Positions 16,555-24,199 of a stretch of 64,000 nt of DNA are shown one piece after another (position 1 is the first letter of the stretch; each line of letters opens with the position of its first letter). The notes below the pieces were generated by a model that saw only the letters and a program-made list of their open reading frames with translations, ran no database searches and was not told the DNA's origin. A program made the position numbers and the translations under genes. This DNA comes from Streptomyces sp. NBC_01551 (GTDB lineage: Bacteria > Actinomycetota > Actinomycetes > Streptomycetales > Streptomycetaceae): assembly GCF_026339935.1 (NCBI RefSeq), contig NZ_JAPEPX010000001.1, positions 5,669,501 through 5,733,500 of the forward strand, given 5' to 3'.

Positions 16555-16934
16555 CCAAGCGGGACGTGTTCGAGTACGCGCTGGTGCGCGTGGTGCCCCG
16601 GATGGAGCGCGGCGAGTGTTTCAACGCCGGCGTGATCGTCTACTGCCGGGCGCGGTCCTACGTCGCCGCCCGCACCCACCTGGACGAGGCCAAGCTCCTC
16701 GCCCTGGACCCCAAGGCCGACGTGGCCGGGGTGCGGGCCGCGCTGCGCGCGGTCGAGGGGCTGTGCGCGGGCGGCGAGAGCGCCGGCCAGGCGGCGGGCG
16801 ACGAGCCGGGCCGCCGGTTCCGCTGGCTGGTCGCGCCGCGCAGCACGGTGGTCCAGCCGGGCCCGGTGCACACCGGTCTGACGGCGGACCCCGAGGCCGA
16901 AGTGGAACGGCTGCTCGACCTGCTGGTGCGCTGA
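16551..16934 (+). CDS. DUF3037 protein coupled to the HipA-like kinase
   Basis: A 127-residue DUF3037 protein, start GTG 16551 overlapping the kinase stop. The N-terminal strand pattern FEYALVRVVPRMERGECFNAGVIVYCRARSYVAAR and the later PGRRFRWLVAPRSTVVQPGPVHTGLTADPE are the family blocks. Its function is unknown. The constant pairing with a HipA-like kinase suggests a regulator, substrate or antitoxin-like partner (inference). It is followed by a promoter region for the SDR genes. Confidence 0.8.
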   Translation: MTKRDVFEYALVRVVPRMERGECFNAGVIVYCRARSYVAARTHLDEAKLLALDPKADVAGVRAALRAVEGLCAGGESAGQAAGDEPGRRFRWLVAPRSTVVQPGPVHTGLTADPEAEVERLLDLLVR

Positions 16935-16950
16935 TCGCCGTACCGCCCGG

Positions 16951-16999
16951 AGCCCTGGGACCCGATGCCGTTGACACCGGGTGCCAGGGCTCCTAGCGT
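16951..16999 (+). promoter_or_regulatory. Sigma-70-type promoter with flanking inverted repeat
   Basis: TTGACA (16971-16976), a 17-bp spacer, and TAGCGT (16994-16999) make a strong vegetative-type promoter for the SDR genes. An 8-bp inverted repeat AGCCCTGG (16951-16958) / CCAGGGCT (16984-16991) brackets the -35 box and may be a repressor site. Confidence 0.6.
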
Positions 17000-17017
17000 C
17001 TCCTCAGCTGAGGCTAC

Positions 17018-17031
17018 TAAGCGGTTGCTCA
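17018..17031 (+). promoter_or_regulatory. Candidate TetR-type operator
   Basis: TAAGC-GGTT-GCTCA, a near-perfect dyad just downstream of the predicted transcription start of the SDR operon. Sites of this shape are bound by TetR-family regulators of acyl-CoA metabolism in actinobacteria. The regulator is not encoded nearby, so this is a weak inference. Confidence 0.35.
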
Positions 17032-17078
17032 CCCATCGGGCGCCGCTGTTGAGGATTCCAAGGGCGAGGAGATCCAGC

Positions 17079-17840
17079 ATGTCCACCACCGAGCAGCGCG
17101 TCGCGATCGTGACCGGGGCGGCCCGGGGCATCGGCGCGGCCACCGCCGTACGCCTGGCCGCCGAAGGCCGCGCCGTCGCCGTACTCGACCTCGACGAAGC
17201 GGCCTGCAAGGACACCGTGGAGGCGATCACGGCCGCGGGCGGCACGGCCCTGGCGGTCGGCTGCGACGTCTCCGACGCCGCGCAGGTGGAGGCGGCCGTC
17301 GAGCGCGTCGCGAGCACCCTGGGCGCCCCGACCATCCTGGTCAACAACGCCGGCGTACTGCGCGACAACCTGCTGTTCAAGATGAGCGAGACCGACTGGG
17401 ACACCGTCATGAACGTGCACCTGCGCGGCGCGTTCCTGATGTCGAGGGCCTGTCAGAAGTACATGGTGGAGGCCAAGTTCGGCCGCATCGTCAACCTCTC
17501 CAGCAGTTCGGCGCTCGGCAACCGCGGCCAGCTCAACTACTCCGCCGCCAAGGCCGGCCTGCAGGGCTTCACCAAGACCCTGGCGATCGAGCTCGGCAAG
17601 TTCGGCGTCACCGCCAACGCCGTCGCCCCCGGCTTCATCGTCACCGAGATGACCGCCCAGACGGCCGCCCGCGTCGGGATGGGCTTCGAGGACTTCCAGG
17701 CCGCCGCGGCCACCCAGATCCCGGTGCAGCGCGTCGGCCGCCCGGACGACATCGCCAACGCCATCGCGTTCTTCACGGGCGAGGCCGCCGGCTTCGTCTC
17801 CGGCCAGGTCATGTACGTGGCCGGCGGCCCGCTCAACTGA
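17079..17840 (+). CDS. SDR-family oxidoreductase, FabG-like
   Basis: A 253-residue classical short-chain dehydrogenase. The cofactor loop is TGAARGIG (about 12-19), with D of LDLDE suggesting NAD preference. NNAGV, the catalytic Ser (NLSSSSALG), YSAAK (Tyr/Lys) and the C-terminal AGGPLN are present. It resembles 3-oxoacyl-ACP reductases. ATG at 17079 follows GGCGAGGAGA. It is followed after 20 bp by a second SDR gene, so the pair is probably one operon acting on fatty-acyl or related keto/hydroxy substrates. Confidence 0.9.
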   Translation: MSTTEQRVAIVTGAARGIGAATAVRLAAEGRAVAVLDLDEAACKDTVEAITAAGGTALAVGCDVSDAAQVEAAVERVASTLGAPTILVNNAGVLRDNLLFKMSETDWDTVMNVHLRGAFLMSRACQKYMVEAKFGRIVNLSSSSALGNRGQLNYSAAKAGLQGFTKTLAIELGKFGVTANAVAPGFIVTEMTAQTAARVGMGFEDFQAAAATQIPVQRVGRPDDIANAIAFFTGEAAGFVSGQVMYVAGGPLN

Positions 17841-17860
17841 CGAGAGGCAGGCCCACGGCC

Positions 17861-18652
17861 ATGACGGACAGCACCAGCACCAGCACCAGCAGCGCGGGCG
17901 GCGGCGCGGACAGCGGCAAGGTCGCGCTGATCACCGGAGCCAGCCGCGGCATCGGCTACGGCGTCGCCGAGGCGCTCGTCGCGCGCGGCGACCGGCTCTG
18001 CATCACCGGACGCAACGAGGAGGCCCTCAAGGAGGCCGTGGAGCGCCTCGGGGCGGACCGGGTGATCGGGGTCGCCGGGAAGGCGCACGACGAGGCCCAC
18101 CAGGCCATCGCCGTGGAGCGCACGATGGAGGCCTTCGGCCGGGTCGACTTCCTGATCAACAACGCGGGAACCAATCCGGTCTTCGGCCCGATCGCGGACC
18201 TTGACCTCGGCGTCGCCCGCAAGGTCTTCGAGACGAACGTGATCTCGGCGCTCGGCTTCGCCCAGCGCACCTGGCACGCCTGGCAGAAGGACAACGGCGG
18301 GGCGATCGTGAACATCGCCTCCATCGCCGGCGTCTCCGCCTCGCCCTTCATCGGCGCGTACGGGATGAGCAAGGCCGCGATGGTCAACCTCACCCTCCAG
18401 CTCGCCCACGAGATGGCGCCGGGCGTCCGGGTTAACGCGATCGCCCCCGCGGTGGTCAAGACGAAGTTCGCGCAGGCGCTCTACGAGGGCCGCGAGCAGG
18501 AGGCCGCGGCGGCCTACCCGCTCGGCCGGCTCGGCGTCCCGGAGGACATCGGCGGGGCCGCGGCGTTTCTCACATCTGCACAAGCGGAATGGATCACCGG
18601 GCAAACTCTGGTCGTCGACGGAGGAATGTTCCTCAATGCCGGTGTCCACTGA
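17861..18652 (+). CDS. SDR-family oxidoreductase
   Basis: A 263-residue classical SDR with a low-complexity Thr/Ser/Gly N-terminal extension (residues 1-20). TGASRGIG is near 26-33; the Arg in TGRNEE suggests NADPH use. NNAGT, the catalytic Ser in IASIAGV, YGMSK (Tyr/Lys) and the closing VVDGGMF follow. It is second in the two-gene SDR operon; a 15-bp-stem hairpin lies just downstream. Confidence 0.9.
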   Translation: MTDSTSTSTSSAGGGADSGKVALITGASRGIGYGVAEALVARGDRLCITGRNEEALKEAVERLGADRVIGVAGKAHDEAHQAIAVERTMEAFGRVDFLINNAGTNPVFGPIADLDLGVARKVFETNVISALGFAQRTWHAWQKDNGGAIVNIASIAGVSASPFIGAYGMSKAAMVNLTLQLAHEMAPGVRVNAIAPAVVKTKFAQALYEGREQEAAAAYPLGRLGVPEDIGGAAAFLTSAQAEWITGQTLVVDGGMFLNAGVH

Positions 18653-18663
18653 CCGATAATCGG

Positions 18664-18696
18664 ACGCATTTGCCTCCCTGGGGGAGGCAAATGCGT
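18664..18696 (+). terminator. Perfect 15-bp inverted repeat after the SDR operon
   Basis: ACGCATTTGCCTCCC (18664-18678) and GGGAGGCAAATGCGT (18682-18696) around a 3-nt loop, immediately after the second SDR stop. A strong terminator without a T-run. Confidence 0.8.
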
Positions 18697-18742
18697 ACCT
18701 AATATGCACGAAATCGGTCAAGTGCCTCACGAAACCTGCCCA

Positions 18743-18770
18743 TTGGATTTGGTGAGCACTGCGGTAGGGT
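18743..18770 (+). promoter_or_regulatory. Promoter of the solute-binding lipoprotein gene
   Basis: TTGGAT (18743-18748), a 16-bp spacer and TAGGGT (18765-18770) resemble a vegetative sigma factor promoter, about 35 bp before the gene start. Confidence 0.5.
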
Positions 18771-18804
18771 CTGCCGCACCCCTGGCTGATCGAGGAGCGT
18801 GCAC

Positions 18805-20388
18805 GTGTTCATCCGGACCAGATGCCTGCAGATCACTGCGGCCCTTGCGTCCATATCCCTGCTCGCCGGATGCGGCCTGCTGTCGGACGACAAGGGCGAA
18901 GCCGCTCAGAAGATCGTCGTCGGCACGACGAGCGCCCCGAGCACCCTCGATCCCGCGGCCGCCTGGGACGGTTCCTGGGAGCTGTACCGGAACGTCTACC
19001 AGACCCTGCTCGCGTTCCCCACGGGTGCCACCAAGCCCCAGCCGGACGCGGCCCAGAACTGCGAGTTCACCGACTCCGCCAGCGAGTCCTACCGCTGCAC
19101 GCTGAAGAAGGGCCTCAAGTTCTCGAACGGGGAGCCGCTCGACGCCAAGGCGGTCAAGTACTCCCTGGACCGGATCAAGACCATCAGCCACAAGAACGGT
19201 CCCAAGGACCTGTTCGGCAGCCTGGACAAGATCGAGGCCCTCGACGCGCACACGGTCGTCTTCCACCTGAAGGCCCCGGACGCGACGTTCCCGTTCGTGC
19301 TCGGCTCCCCGGCGGCCTCCCTGGTCGCGCCGAAGGAGTACCCGGCCGACAAGGTGCGCGAGGACGGCAAGGTCGTCGGCTCCGGCCCGTACGTCCTCCA
19401 GTCGTACAAGGAGGGCAGCGAGGCGGTCCTCGCCAAGAACGAGAGCTACGCCGGTTTCGCGAACCGCAAGAACGACGCCGTCACCATCCGGTACTTCGCG
19501 GAGTCCAAGCAGATGGTCGCGGCGCTGAAGAACAAGGAGATCGACGCGACCTACCGAGGCCTGTCCGCCGCGGAGATCAAGGACCTCCAGAGCCCCGAGT
19601 CGCACAACGAGGGCGTCCAGGTCGTCGAGAACGTCGGCGCCGAGATCCGCTACCTGGTCTTCAACCCCCAGGACCCGCAGGTCAACAAGCTGCCGGTGCG
19701 CAAGGCGATCGCCCAGATCATCGACCGCGGGACGCTCGTCACCAAGGTCTACCAGGGCACGGCCGAGCCGCTTTACTCCATGGTCCCCAAGGGCGTCGTG
19801 GGCCACAAGACGCCCTTCTACGACACCTACGGCCACGCCGACGTCGCCAAGGCGAAGAAGACCCTCAAGGACGCCGGGATCACCCAGCCGGTGGACCTGA
19901 CCTTCTGGTACACCACCGACCGCTACGGCGCCTCCACGGCGGACGAGTTCACCGAGATCAAGCGCCAGCTCGACGAGAGCGGCCTCTTCAAGATCACCCT
20001 GCGCGGACAGCCCTGGAAGACCTTCCAGGAGGGCTACAAGAGCGGGCAGTACCCGGTCTTCGGCCGCGGCTGGTTCCCCGACTTCCCAGACCCGGACAAC
20101 TTCATCGCGCCGTTCGTCGGCAAGGAGAACGCGGTCGGCACCCCGTACGAGCCCGCCGAGATCCTCACCGACCTGCTGCCGAAGTCCCGCCGCGAGAGCG
20201 ACCGCTCGGCCGGTGCCAAGGAGTTCGAGAAGGCGCAGGAGATCTTCGCCCAGGACGTCCGCCTGCTGCCGCTGTGGCAGGGCAAGCTGTACGTCGCCGC
20301 CCGCGAGGACATCGCCGGCGCCGAGCGGTCCCTGGACCCGCAGACCGCCATGCAGATGTGGGAGATGTACCGCAAGACCAGCTGGTAG
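18805..20388 (+). CDS. Peptide/oligopeptide ABC transporter substrate-binding lipoprotein
   Basis: A 527-residue family 5 (DppA/OppA/NikA type) extracytoplasmic binding protein. The signal peptide ends in a lipobox LLAGC (19-23; Cys23 is lipidated). The mature part begins with KIVVGTTSAPSTLDPAAAWDGSWELYRNVYQTLL, the family signature, and includes LKFSNGEPLDAKAVKYSLDRI. Start GTG 18805 is preferred over GTG 18799 because GAGGAG (18792-18797) sits at correct spacing. No permease or ATPase gene is adjacent, so it is an orphan or uses a transporter encoded elsewhere. It follows its own promoter. Confidence 0.9.
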   Translation: MFIRTRCLQITAALASISLLAGCGLLSDDKGEAAQKIVVGTTSAPSTLDPAAAWDGSWELYRNVYQTLLAFPTGATKPQPDAAQNCEFTDSASESYRCTLKKGLKFSNGEPLDAKAVKYSLDRIKTISHKNGPKDLFGSLDKIEALDAHTVVFHLKAPDATFPFVLGSPAASLVAPKEYPADKVREDGKVVGSGPYVLQSYKEGSEAVLAKNESYAGFANRKNDAVTIRYFAESKQMVAALKNKEIDATYRGLSAAEIKDLQSPESHNEGVQVVENVGAEIRYLVFNPQDPQVNKLPVRKAIAQIIDRGTLVTKVYQGTAEPLYSMVPKGVVGHKTPFYDTYGHADVAKAKKTLKDAGITQPVDLTFWYTTDRYGASTADEFTEIKRQLDESGLFKITLRGQPWKTFQEGYKSGQYPVFGRGWFPDFPDPDNFIAPFVGKENAVGTPYEPAEILTDLLPKSRRESDRSAGAKEFEKAQEIFAQDVRLLPLWQGKLYVAAREDIAGAERSLDPQTAMQMWEMYRKTSW

Positions 20389-20391
20389 CGG

Positions 20392-20416
20392 CCCCCGCCC
20401 GGCGGGCGGGTGGGGC
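20392..20416 (+). terminator. Hairpin after the lipoprotein gene
   Basis: CCCCCGCCC and GGCGGGTGGGG flank a GGCG loop right after the stop codon. An imperfect but stable G/C stem followed by CGTTGTC. Confidence 0.5.
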
Positions 20417-20519
20417 GTTGTCAGTGGCCCCGGGTAGGTTCTGATCAGTAGCCCGACGCAGTTGCACGACGCAGTCGCGCGAAGCGGTTTTGGAAGAACC
20501 TGTACCGGAGGTTGTAGAC

Positions 20520-21197
20520 GTGACCCAGATGCTGCCCGAGTCCTGGCTCCCCGCTGTCGGCGGGGAGCTGGACCAGCCCTACTTCAAAGAGCTCACCGAG
20601 TTCGTCGAGAAGGAGCGGGCGAACGGGCCGGTCTACCCGCCCCGCGAGCAGGTCTTCGCCGCCCTGGAGGCCACGCCGTTCGACAAGGTGAAGGTCCTGG
20701 TCCTCGGCCAGGACCCCTACCACGGCGCCGGCCAGGGCCACGGCCTGTGCTTCTCCGTGCGGCCCGGGGTCAAGACCCCGCCCTCGCTGCGCAACATCTA
20801 CAAGGAGATGAAGGAGGAGCTCGGCCTCCCCGTCCCCGACAACGGGTACCTGATGCCGTGGGCCGAGCAGGGCGTCCTGCTCCTCAACGCGGTCCTCACC
20901 GTCCGCGAGGCCGAGCCCAACTCGCACAAGGGCAAGGGCTGGGAGAAGTTCACCGACGCGGTGATCCGCGCCGTGTCCGAGCGCCCCGACCCGGTCGTCT
21001 TCGTGCTCTGGGGCGCCTACGCCCAGAAGAAGATCCCGCTGATCGACGCGGAGCGGCACGTCATCGTCAAGGGCGCCCACCCCTCGCCGCTGTCGGCCAA
21101 GAAGTTCTTCGGGTCCCGGCCCTTCACGCAGATCAACGAGGCCGTCGCCGCCCAGGGCCATGAGCCGATCGACTGGCGGATCCCGGACCTGGGCTGA
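20520..21197 (+). CDS. ung: Uracil-DNA glycosylase (family 1)
   Basis: A 225-residue Ung that removes uracil from DNA to start base-excision repair. The catalytic water-activating motif GQDPYHG (Asp65) is followed by GQGHGLCFSV. LLLNAVLTVREAEPNSHKGKGWEKF and the leucine-loop AHPSPLSAKKFFGSRPF (catalytic His187) are present, all matching family 1. GTG 20520 is chosen because CGGAGG lies about 10 bp upstream. A monocistronic unit. Confidence 0.95.
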   Translation: MTQMLPESWLPAVGGELDQPYFKELTEFVEKERANGPVYPPREQVFAALEATPFDKVKVLVLGQDPYHGAGQGHGLCFSVRPGVKTPPSLRNIYKEMKEELGLPVPDNGYLMPWAEQGVLLLNAVLTVREAEPNSHKGKGWEKFTDAVIRAVSERPDPVVFVLWGAYAQKKIPLIDAERHVIVKGAHPSPLSAKKFFGSRPFTQINEAVAAQGHEPIDWRIPDLG

Positions 21198-21292
21198 CGC
21201 CCCACCGCGCCTCGGCGCCATTGCCGGTGCCTGCGGCTAGCGTCTTGACGATCAGACCGGAGCAGGTCTGGCGGAGCGAGCCGGAGGCCGCG

Positions 21293-21892
21293 GTGACGGA
21301 GCAGCGGGAGGCGTCGGAGGACGCCGTCATGACCAGGATCGGCCAGGCGGTCATCCTGCTGCACGCGGGGGACCGTGAGGAGGCGCGCAACCGGCTCGGC
21401 GAGATCTGGGCCGAGATCGGAGTGGAGGGCGACGCCCTCCACCGGTGCACGCTCGCGCACTACATGGCCGACGCCCAGGACGATCCCGCCGACGAACTGG
21501 CGTGGGACCTGCGCGCCCTCACCGCGGCCGACGGGCTGGGCCCGGGGGACGGGCCCGCCCCGGCGGCGGACGGGCCGGGTCCGGCGGTCGGCGGGCCGGT
21601 CCCGGTGGGGCAGCGGCCGGCTCCGGGAGAGGGGCCGCCCGCCCGCCCCGAACCGCATCAGGCCGTGCGCGTGTTCTACCCGTCGCTGCACCTCAGCCTG
21701 GCCGCCGACTACGTGAAGCTCCGCCGGCCCGAGGCCGCCCGGGTGCACCTCGCCCGGGCCCGGGCCGCCACCGGCGCACTCGCCGACGACGGCTACGGGA
21801 ACGGGGTGCGGGCCGCCATCGCCCGGCTGGAGCGCAGGCTCGCGGCGGAACCCGGCGAGGGGCCCCGCGCGTTCCCGGAGCAGGGTTCCTAG
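21293..21892 (+). CDS. Hypothetical protein with TPR-like halves
   Basis: A 199-residue protein. Two alpha-helical, TPR-like regions (about 10-80 and 123-190) are separated by a Gly/Pro-rich linker (81-122). Helix pairs such as AVILLHAGDREEARNRLGEIWAE and ADYVKLRRPEAARVHLARAR fit tetratricopeptide repeats. There is no signal peptide. GTG 21293 follows GGAGG at 7 bp. The function is unknown; a scaffolding role is only an inference. Confidence 0.7.
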   Translation: MTEQREASEDAVMTRIGQAVILLHAGDREEARNRLGEIWAEIGVEGDALHRCTLAHYMADAQDDPADELAWDLRALTAADGLGPGDGPAPAADGPGPAVGGPVPVGQRPAPGEGPPARPEPHQAVRVFYPSLHLSLAADYVKLRRPEAARVHLARARAATGALADDGYGNGVRAAIARLERRLAAEPGEGPRAFPEQGS

Positions 21893-21923
21893 GACCTGCG
21901 CGGGTTTGCGTACCCGGGCCGGG

Positions 21924-22532
21924 TCAGCCTTCGCGGACCCCCGCGCAGATGCGGGCCTCGGGGCTGTCCGGGTGCCAGCGGCCGTGGCGGCGCCCGAGGG
22001 CGCAGACCTCCGCCGGGTGGACCGGCAGCTCCTTCACCAGCTCCCGCGGTACCTCCGGCCCCGCCTTCTTCCCGCGGTGCCGACGACCCCCGCGGCCCTC
22101 GCCGTCGCCCTTGCCGTCGCCGCGTCCGTCGGCCCTGTCGTGCCCGTCGGGCCCGCCTGAGAGCCCCGTCGCGGCCTCGGCGGGCTGCCGGGGCTCCGGG
22201 ATGTCCGGGACCGGCGGTACGGCCGCCTCCGCCCCTGTGGCGGCGTCCGCGGCGGCGCTCGCCGCGGGGGCGGGGGCGGCCTGGGACGCCGCCGCCTGCC
22301 CGGGGCGCCCCGCGACCGTGTCCCCGGCCTTCAGCGCCTCCAGCGCGGGCGCTTGAACGACCACCGGCGAGGCCCCCGGCCCGCCGCGCGCCTCGTGCTG
22401 TGGCGGCACCCCGGACGCGGGGGCCGCCGCCGGCTGCATCGGGGCGGGGGTCACATTCACACAGCCGGAGACGGCCGAGACGGCACAGGCGACTCCGAGC
22501 AGCAGCGTTGTCGTGGTTCGGGTTGGATGCAC
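21924..22532 (-). CDS. Small hypothetical lipoprotein
   Basis: A 202-residue exported protein. The signal peptide TTTTLLLGVACAVSAVSGC ends in a lipobox with lipidated Cys24. The mature protein is Ala/Pro-rich, then Gly/Asp/Arg-rich (GDGKGDGEGRGGRRHRGKK), ending in a compact segment ELPVHPAEVCALGRRHGRWHPDSPEARICAGV with two cysteines that may form a disulfide. The GTG at 22532 is chosen as it begins the signal peptide directly. The function is unknown. Confidence 0.65.
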   Translation of the reverse strand: MHPTRTTTTLLLGVACAVSAVSGCVNVTPAPMQPAAAPASGVPPQHEARGGPGASPVVVQAPALEALKAGDTVAGRPGQAAASQAAPAPAASAAADAATGAEAAVPPVPDIPEPRQPAEAATGLSGGPDGHDRADGRGDGKGDGEGRGGRRHRGKKAGPEVPRELVKELPVHPAEVCALGRRHGRWHPDSPEARICAGVREG

Positions 22533-22678
22533 CCGCGCAACTCTGCTGTGCGAGGACCCCGTTGCGAAAACCCGCGGGCGATATTGACCCCGCACGGGTG
22601 ACGGCCGTCCGCAGGTGGACCTGCCGTGCAGTCGCGCGAGTTGCCCGCGGCGCCGGCCCGTGGCGCCGGCCCGCCGCG

Positions 22679-23203
22679 TCAGTCGCCGGTGGAGCCGTCG
22701 AGCTGCTCGCGCAGAAGGTCCGCGTGTCCGTTGTGGCGCGCGTACTCCTCGATCATGTGCGTGTAGACCCAGCGCAGGCTGAACACCTCGCCGCGGTGGT
22801 GGCTCTCGGCGCGCGACTCCAGCTCCAACGGGCGGCCCGCCGCGGCCTGCCGGGCCAGTTCGACCTCGGTCTGCCAGACCCGCTCGGCATCCGCATAGGT
22901 GTCTTCCTCGCTGAAGTGGAAGTCACCGTCCGGGTCTTCGCGCGTGCAGTACAGCTCGGGCAGCTCCTCGCCCAGCATGATCTCCCGGAACCAGTACCGC
23001 TCCACCTCGGCCATGTGCCGCACGAGCCCCAACAGGCTGAGTTCGGACGGGGCGAGGACGGCCTGCCGCAGTTGCGCGTCCGCGAGCCCCTCGCACTTCC
23101 ACACGAGGGTGGCGCGGTGGTAGTCGAGCCACCCGTCCAGCATGTCCCGCTCGTTGGCGGTGGTCGACGGTTCGGTGCGCTGTGATCCGGAAGTGATGGT
23201 CAT
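22679..23203 (-). CDS. DinB-family protein
   Basis: A 174-residue DinB/YfiT-like four-helix bundle protein. Potential metal-binding histidines lie on helices: LVRHMAEVERYWF, and EEYARHNGHADLLREQLDG at the C terminus, which is the typical last helix of actinobacterial DinB (DUF664) proteins. Members include bacillithiol/mycothiol-dependent transferases; the activity here is unknown. ATG at 23203 is taken as the start. It is divergent from the Gfo/Idh/MocA gene. Confidence 0.85.
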   Translation of the reverse strand: MTITSGSQRTEPSTTANERDMLDGWLDYHRATLVWKCEGLADAQLRQAVLAPSELSLLGLVRHMAEVERYWFREIMLGEELPELYCTREDPDGDFHFSEEDTYADAERVWQTEVELARQAAAGRPLELESRAESHHRGEVFSLRWVYTHMIEEYARHNGHADLLREQLDGSTGD

Positions 23204-23287
23204 GCGGCCCATCCTCGGCGACCCCGCCCCCCGCCACCAGGGATTAAGCTCCTCAAGTCCCACAAGGAACGAACCTGGAGGCTCCCG

Positions 23288-24199
23288 GTGAAGGTTGGCG
23301 TCATCGGACTCGGCGACATCGCCCGCAAGGCGTACCTGCCCGTCCTCACCACCCGCCCGGGGATCGAGCTGCACCTGCAGACCCGCACCCCCGCCACACT
23401 GGAGCTGATCGGCGGGACCCACCACATCCCGGCCGCACGACGACACACCGACCTGGACGGGCTGCTCGCCGCAGGCCTAGACGCCGCCTTCGTGCACGCC
23501 CCCACCGACGTCCACCCCGAGATCGTGACCCGGCTGCTGGAGGCCGGCGTACCGACGTACGTGGACAAGCCGCTCGCCTACGAGCTCGCCGACGCGCGGC
23601 GGCTGGTGGAACTCGCCGAGGAGCGCGGGGTGTCGCTGTGCGTCGGCTTCAACCGCCGCCACGCGCCCGGCTACGCGCAGTGCGCCGACCACCCGCGCGA
23701 GCTGATCGTCATGCAGAAGAACCGGGTCGGCCTGCCGGAGGACCCGCGCACCCTCGTCCTGGACGACTTCATCCACGTCGTCGACACGCTGCGCTTCCTG
23801 CTGCCCGGCGAGGCCGACCACATCGACGTCCGCGCCGTGGTGCGCGAGGGGCTGATGCACCAGGTGGTGCTCCAGATGTCCGGCGAGGGATTCACGGCGC
23901 TCGGCATCATGAACCGGCTGTCCGGCTCCACCGAGGAGGTCCTGGAGGTCTCGGGGCAGGACAGCAAGCGCCAGGTCGTCAACCTCGCCGAGATCATCGA
24001 CCACAAGGGCCAGCCGACCGTGCGCCGCCGCGGGGACTGGGTCCCGGTCGCCCGCCAGCGCGGGATCGAGCAGGTCGTGGACACTTTCCTGGAGGCCGTC
24101 CAGGCGGGCAAGACGGTCAGTGCCCGGGACGCGCTGCTCACCCACGAGCTGTGCGAGCGCGTGGTGCTGTCCGCTCTGGAGCAGGCCGCCCGGTCCTGA
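23288..24199 (+). CDS. Gfo/Idh/MocA-family oxidoreductase
   Basis: A 303-residue NAD(P)-dependent sugar/inositol-type dehydrogenase. The N-terminal Rossmann motif GVIGLGDIARKAYLPVL (4-20) and the family EKP-like signature as DKPLAYE (97-103) are present, followed by the GFNRRHAPG segment. GTG at 23288 has GGAGG upstream. Its 3' end overlaps the convergent lnt gene by 62 bp. The substrate is unknown. Confidence 0.88.
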   Translation: MKVGVIGLGDIARKAYLPVLTTRPGIELHLQTRTPATLELIGGTHHIPAARRHTDLDGLLAAGLDAAFVHAPTDVHPEIVTRLLEAGVPTYVDKPLAYELADARRLVELAEERGVSLCVGFNRRHAPGYAQCADHPRELIVMQKNRVGLPEDPRTLVLDDFIHVVDTLRFLLPGEADHIDVRAVVREGLMHQVVLQMSGEGFTALGIMNRLSGSTEEVLEVSGQDSKRQVVNLAEIIDHKGQPTVRRRGDWVPVARQRGIEQVVDTFLEAVQAGKTVSARDALLTHELCERVVLSALEQAARS

